Source: an uncultured Acetatifactor sp.
GTDB lineage: Bacteria; Bacillota; Clostridia; Lachnospirales; Lachnospiraceae
Direction of reading: 5' to 3'
Length of the DNA: 25,541 bases
Assembly (NCBI GenBank): GCA_910577185.1
Contig: CAJTLR010000055.1
Span: forward strand, 1 to 25,541
Position 1 is the stretch's first letter. Each line of letters opens with the position of its first letter. The position numbers and the translations under genes were made by a program. Shown one piece after another: positions 21,725-25,541 of the stretch. The notes below the pieces were generated by a model that worked only from the letters and a program-made list of their open reading frames with translations, was not told the origin of the DNA and did not search any database.

Positions 21725-24700
21725 ATGCAACAAAAAAGGCGTATTTTTAAGTATTTGCGCAGAAACGGCCTTGCCTTATTACTTGTATTGCTCATGGGCG
21801 CGGACTCCATCACAAGTCATGCCCTGGGGATTGCAGGAAAGCCGGATCAGATTCCTGTGGGGGAAGAAAGTTCTTCTGGTATGAGCGGAATACCCGAGGA
21901 ATTCCAGTCATTTCTGGATGAGGCGGGGACGATGGCACCAGAGCCGGGTTCAGGTGCCCCGGAAGGGTTTACCAGCGGTACGAAAATGGATCTGCCCATG
22001 GAAGAGGATTTCCCGGATGCCGCAGAGACCCCGGCCGAGGTTCAGGCGTTTCTGGATGCAGTAAAACTGATCCCGGCAGACATTACCGCAGACAATGCCC
22101 AGGAGGCGGCAGAATATATTTATGGTGCCGTATCCGAAGCGTATGAGGCACTGCTGGGAACTGTCCACATGGAACGAGAGGATGTGCGGGATGCGGAAGC
22201 TGCCATGTCAGCGGCGATGGAAGCGGTGGACGCTGTGCTTGGGATGGAGACAGGGACGTATGCTGTTGGGCAGAACTTTACTCATGGCAATGGTATCTGG
22301 ACTACTTTATATCCGGAACGATATGATTATGATGTAAACTCACGTATATGCATTGCACAGTGGGATTATAACAACGAGTATCATCCCGGAAACCCGGATG
22401 AAGTATTTGTCCCGGCATGGGGCAACAATGTCGACGGAGTGTGGCAGGAAGGAAGAGCAGCCAATGGAAAGGCTACGGATCATACAATAAGAACCAGCGG
22501 CTCTATGGCAGGAATATACACTGTACCGAGTGTATATTTATACACTGTCAAGAGTGTGGATGATCCGGATGAAATCATTGACACCGCAAAAGAAATTGAA
22601 TTCACCGCAGGAGATGTTCAATGGGTGACAGGCTATAGTACCGGAATGCTGATGAATGTTCCAATCAAAGAAGGTGCTGTAGGAAAGGCAACGGTTCATT
22701 ATAGGGTTGCATTTGGTTTCTGTGATAAGATTGACTCGAAAACCAATAACTATAGATGGGAATACAATGATATTGATTTTTGTATCACTGCAGAGGAAAG
22801 CGCGCCTGGGCCTGCAGTTGATGTAACAACAAATCATGATCTGTACATTCCGGCTGGCTATAGTACAACTATATCACTGAGCAAGGCTTATGATGCAAGG
22901 CATCAAAAAGCGTATTCGCTGTCAGGGGAAGATTACCGGCAGGGGGATGAGAGTGTTGCATCCGTTATTAATAATGAAATTGGATATGAGACGAGTTATA
23001 CGACTGGAAAATCGATTCCGGCATATGACAATGTGACAATTCAAAGTGCAGCAGATGCGCAGGCAGGAGATACCACCCAGATTTACGTTACATATACGGG
23101 AGAATACTACGCTTCTTATTGGGATACGCGTCCTACAGCGACGCATACTTTCATGGATATTATTACAGTGCATATTGTTGATGCCCAGAAGATACAGATG
23201 GATTTGAACGGTAATGTGCGTAAGACCATAGCTCCGCAAAAAGGGAAGGGAGTACTTAGTTCCAGTGATGTGGTGTTTCGAAAGAATAATGAGTCAGAAA
23301 CAGGTGTTGTAACGGTTCAAAGAATGCAGTCCGAGAACCTTAACTTTATAGCCAAGAAGAATGGAACTGCAGAAATCGAACACCAGTATCATTATTATAA
23401 TGATACCCATCCTGTCTATGATGTTTATAGTGACCAGCTGACCTGGTATGTGGATGTGATCAGGGTGGCAGTGGGAGAACTTACTTCTGATGACCCGAAC
23501 AGTATCGATGATCTGGAAATCAGCAAAAAGGTTGACAAAACCGAAGCTGTAGGAGGGGACGACTTAACCTACACTATCACTGTCAAAAACAGCAGCAGTG
23601 TGGACAAGAAAGTTACCGTAACGGACATCATTCCCAACGGACTTACGTTCAGGAGTGCATCTCCGGATTCTGAGGTGTCTTACAGTGATTACACGGTTAC
23701 CTGGACACCGACCGTCAGTGCCGGTGCCACAGCTGTACTTACCATTGTGACTGCCGTGGATGAAGCTGCGAGAGGCTGGATCAACAATGTGGCAGTGCTG
23801 AAAAGCGGAGATGGCGGTGAACTGAGAAGCAAGAGCGTGTCAACCATGGTTACGCCTAAAACCTATACCGTGATTTATAAGGACGGTGAGGAAGGGAAAG
23901 TTTTCCAGGATGACCGGCATACTGGGCGGACGGCAAATACGGCTACACCGGTGTTTACGGGAAGTACAGTCCGGGAAGGGTATTCGTTTACGGGCTGGAA
24001 ACTGACGACCGGTACTGCGCATAATGGCAGTATGGGTGTGCAGGGAAAAGTGAGCGGAGCGGACGCCAACGACCAGAATGAGATCATTTATGTGGCGCAG
24101 TGGAAAAATGAGTTTTCCATAGAAAATCTAAAAGTTACCAAGAGTGTGAATCCGGCTGTTGTGGAAGCGGGAAAAACCGTGACATATATGATCCGTGTGG
24201 AGAACAATAATACCGTGGCAGTCAGGAATGTCCTTGTCAGTGACATACTGGATGCCGGCCTGAAATTTGAAAGCGCTGACAATGGCGGTTCTTATGTATC
24301 GGGTACACACACTGTCACATGGACGATTGACAAGCTGGAACCAAAGGAAACCAAAGAGCTGACGCTGACTGCAACTGCCCTGAAAGGCGGTGAAATTAAG
24401 AATACGGCTTATGCGGAAGCAGGCGGTGAAAAGGTGCCCAGCAATGAAAGCACGGTTGAAGTAAACAGCTTTGGCATTTCTGTGAAAAAAAGCCTTGCGG
24501 ATCCGGATACTGCGGAATTTGATGCAGGTTCGGAAGTACGATATCAGGTAGTTGTGACGAATACCGGCAATGCGGCTCTCCACAATACCTATATCACGGA
24601 TACCATGGATCCCGGCCTGGAACTGGTGAAAGATACTGATCCGGAGGGAGATAATGATGGTATGGAAGACGCGAAATGCGTTTATGCAGGACCTGCCGGG

Positions 24701-25541
24701 ACAACTTTCCGAAATGGCCTGATGTGTCATGTCTACAAATGGACATTGACAGGCGCGCTTGAGCCGGGAGAGAGTGTAACTCTGTATTATACTGCGGTAA
24801 TAGGGGAAATCGATGGTGAGGAACCCAGGCTGCGTAATGCGGCTTATGCCAGAGGATATAAGATGGAAACGCCCCAGGGCCCGGCACGTGTGAGCGTGAT
24901 GTCAGACTATGTGGAAGACAGTAGCAGCCAGGGAGATAATGGTTTTGTGGAAGGCGGCGAAGGCAGTGAAGTTATTATCGGAGTAAAAACCTATACTGTG
25001 ACATATGACTGGAACTTGCCGGCAGGCGCGTCCGAAATACTGCCGACTGAACCGAAACACGCGAAGAATGCCAAGGTCACTGTGGATACGGTTTACCATG
25101 AAGGCAGGGAAATTATCGTGGGAACCGGTGACGAGGCAGAGACTTATGTCTTTTCAGGATGGAAGATTGACGGCGTAGACATTTTGGATGGCAAATTTGT
25201 TATGCCAAACAGGAATGTAACCATCAATGGCATCTGGACCAAAAAAGAAAGCCAGAAGCCGACGACGGAACCGACAAGTGAGCCCACGACGGAGCCTACA
25301 AGCGAGCCCACGACGGAACCGACAAGCGAGCCGACAACGGAACCGACAAGTGAGCCCACGAGTGAGCCGACAACGGAACCGACAAGTGAGCCCACGACGG
25401 AACCGACAAGTGAGCCCACGACGGAGCCAACAATGGAACCGACAAGTGAGCCCACGACGGAACCGACAAGTGAGCCCACGACGGAGCCTACAAGTGAGCC
25501 CACGACGGAGCCTACAAGCGAGCCCACGACGGAACCGACAA
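21725..25541 (+). CDS. Large secreted surface protein / adhesin, 3' end outside the window
   Basis: At least 1272 codons stay open to the window edge. GGAAGG precedes the ATG. The N-terminus MQQKRRIFKYLRR plus a leucine-rich core ending near SHA (about residue 33) is a signal peptide. Residues 60-190 are acidic and largely helical. About 200-590 is Tyr/Asn-rich beta sequence of no family I recognise. DUF11-type domains follow at about 594-706, 797-914 and 916-1059, with motifs like VTDIIPNGLTF and VSDILDAGLKFESA. InlB/Flg_new-type modules (EGYSFTGWK, YVFSGWKIDG) lie at about 712-796 and 1088-1176. From 1177 the chain is (Glu-Pro-Thr-Thr/Ser)n, a wall-spanning stalk. A sorting motif would lie beyond the edge. 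The gene sits behind the invertible promoter and c-di-GMP-I leader, which suggests regulated display. Confidence 0.85.
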   Translation, partial: MQQKRRIFKYLRRNGLALLLVLLMGADSITSHALGIAGKPDQIPVGEESSSGMSGIPEEFQSFLDEAGTMAPEPGSGAPEGFTSGTKMDLPMEEDFPDAAETPAEVQAFLDAVKLIPADITADNAQEAAEYIYGAVSEAYEALLGTVHMEREDVRDAEAAMSAAMEAVDAVLGMETGTYAVGQNFTHGNGIWTTLYPERYDYDVNSRICIAQWDYNNEYHPGNPDEVFVPAWGNNVDGVWQEGRAANGKATDHTIRTSGSMAGIYTVPSVYLYTVKSVDDPDEIIDTAKEIEFTAGDVQWVTGYSTGMLMNVPIKEGAVGKATVHYRVAFGFCDKIDSKTNNYRWEYNDIDFCITAEESAPGPAVDVTTNHDLYIPAGYSTTISLSKAYDARHQKAYSLSGEDYRQGDESVASVINNEIGYETSYTTGKSIPAYDNVTIQSAADAQAGDTTQIYVTYTGEYYASYWDTRPTATHTFMDIITVHIVDAQKIQMDLNGNVRKTIAPQKGKGVLSSSDVVFRKNNESETGVVTVQRMQSENLNFIAKKNGTAEIEHQYHYYNDTHPVYDVYSDQLTWYVDVIRVAVGELTSDDPNSIDDLEISKKVDKTEAVGGDDLTYTITVKNSSSVDKKVTVTDIIPNGLTFRSASPDSEVSYSDYTVTWTPTVSAGATAVLTIVTAVDEAARGWINNVAVLKSGDGGELRSKSVSTMVTPKTYTVIYKDGEEGKVFQDDRHTGRTANTATPVFTGSTVREGYSFTGWKLTTGTAHNGSMGVQGKVSGADANDQNEIIYVAQWKNEFSIENLKVTKSVNPAVVEAGKTVTYMIRVENNNTVAVRNVLVSDILDAGLKFESADNGGSYVSGTHTVTWTIDKLEPKETKELTLTATALKGGEIKNTAYAEAGGEKVPSNESTVEVNSFGISVKKSLADPDTAEFDAGSEVRYQVVVTNTGNAALHNTYITDTMDPGLELVKDTDPEGDNDGMEDAKCVYAGPAGTTFRNGLMCHVYKWTLTGALEPGESVTLYYTAVIGEIDGEEPRLRNAAYARGYKMETPQGPARVSVMSDYVEDSSSQGDNGFVEGGEGSEVIIGVKTYTVTYDWNLPAGASEILPTEPKHAKNAKVTVDTVYHEGREIIVGTGDEAETYVFSGWKIDGVDILDGKFVMPNRNVTINGIWTKKESQKPTTEPTSEPTTEPTSEPTTEPTSEPTTEPTSEPTSEPTTEPTSEPTTEPTSEPTTEPTMEPTSEPTTEPTSEPTTEPTSEPTTEPTSEPTTEPT
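25257..25541 (+). repeat. 12/24-bp tandem repeats encoding a Glu-Pro-Thr-Thr/Ser stalk
   Basis: About 24 tandem 12-base units (GARCCNACRASN-like) are arranged mostly as a 24-base pair encoding EPTSEPTT. Deviations are an EPTS doublet near 25360 and an EPTM unit near 25435. The repeat runs off the window. The reverse strand stays open by accident of the repeat. Such arrays expand and contract easily. Confidence 0.95.

Noticed and set aside
21617..21884. An 88-codon frame starting in the right end of the MITE-like element
   Set aside because: It runs out of frame over the second half of the aptamer and the signal peptide of the adhesin, and has no ribosome binding site.
25144..25527. A minus-strand frame with Gly-Ser-Leu-Val / Gly-Ser-Val-Val repeats
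   Set aside because: It is the complement of the EPT repeat in the adhesin gene. A 12-base unit without stop codons leaves other frames open automatically.
1..25541. CRISPR arrays, tRNA or rRNA genes and prophage genes
   Set aside because: None was recognised: no regularly spaced direct repeats with unique spacers, no cloverleaf ends and no phage structural proteins. The tyrosine recombinase stands alone.

Overview
The window looks like a chromosomal segment from a Clostridia gut commensal, most likely Lachnospiraceae. The basis is moderately GC-rich coding sequence, strong AGGAGG-type ribosome binding sites, a secA-prfB pair with the prfB programmed frameshift, oligoendopeptidase F, DUF975/DUF3267/DUF4190-type membrane proteins, a YtrA-type GntR regulator with its ABC transporter, and a c-di-GMP-I riboswitch. 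The species cannot be named from sequence alone.

Layout. 1-480: the end of an IS256-like insertion sequence (transposase reading leftward out of the window) next to two gene remnants and a terminator. 516-2390: an AAA-ATPase-like/PD-(D/E)XK protein with its own promoter. 2531-4707: a DUF3267 putative zincin membrane protein and a COG2509-type FAD-dependent dehydrogenase. 4731-4882: a structured intergenic element. 4891-6693 (minus): pepF, followed upstream by three 73-bp tandem repeats. 7111-7670: a Nudix hydrolase. 7720-11326: an autoregulated operon of GntR/YtrA regulator, ABC ATPase and large permease. 11451-15435: secA and prfB. 15490-17430: a beta-propeller glycosidase-like protein whose 5' end is full of palindromes. 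17520-19538 (minus): a DUF975 membrane protein, a small HExxH/CxxC protein and a two-helix membrane protein. 19758-20645: a lone tyrosine recombinase. 20646-21724: a 1.1-kb non-coding control region. 21725 to the end: a very large modular surface protein that runs off the window.

The most interesting system is at the right end. Directly after the tyrosine recombinase lie two identical 19-bp sites in inverted orientation (20648-20666 and 20974-20992). They enclose about 307 bp that hold a near-consensus promoter pointing left, away from the surface-protein gene, and two intrinsic-type terminators pointing right. Inversion would turn the promoter towards the surface protein and turn the terminators away. 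I read this as a recombinase-driven ON/OFF phase-variation switch, captured here in the OFF state. The leader between the switch and the gene adds a second control layer. It has a partial c-di-GMP-I (GEMM-I) aptamer, an intrinsic terminator, and a second GEMM-I aptamer split by a 160-bp palindromic, TA-flanked MITE-like element. The predicted output is a secreted adhesin with DUF11-type and InlB/Flg_new-type domains and a (Glu-Pro-Thr-Thr/Ser)n stalk. Promoter inversion and c-di-GMP sensing therefore appear stacked in series on one adhesin gene.
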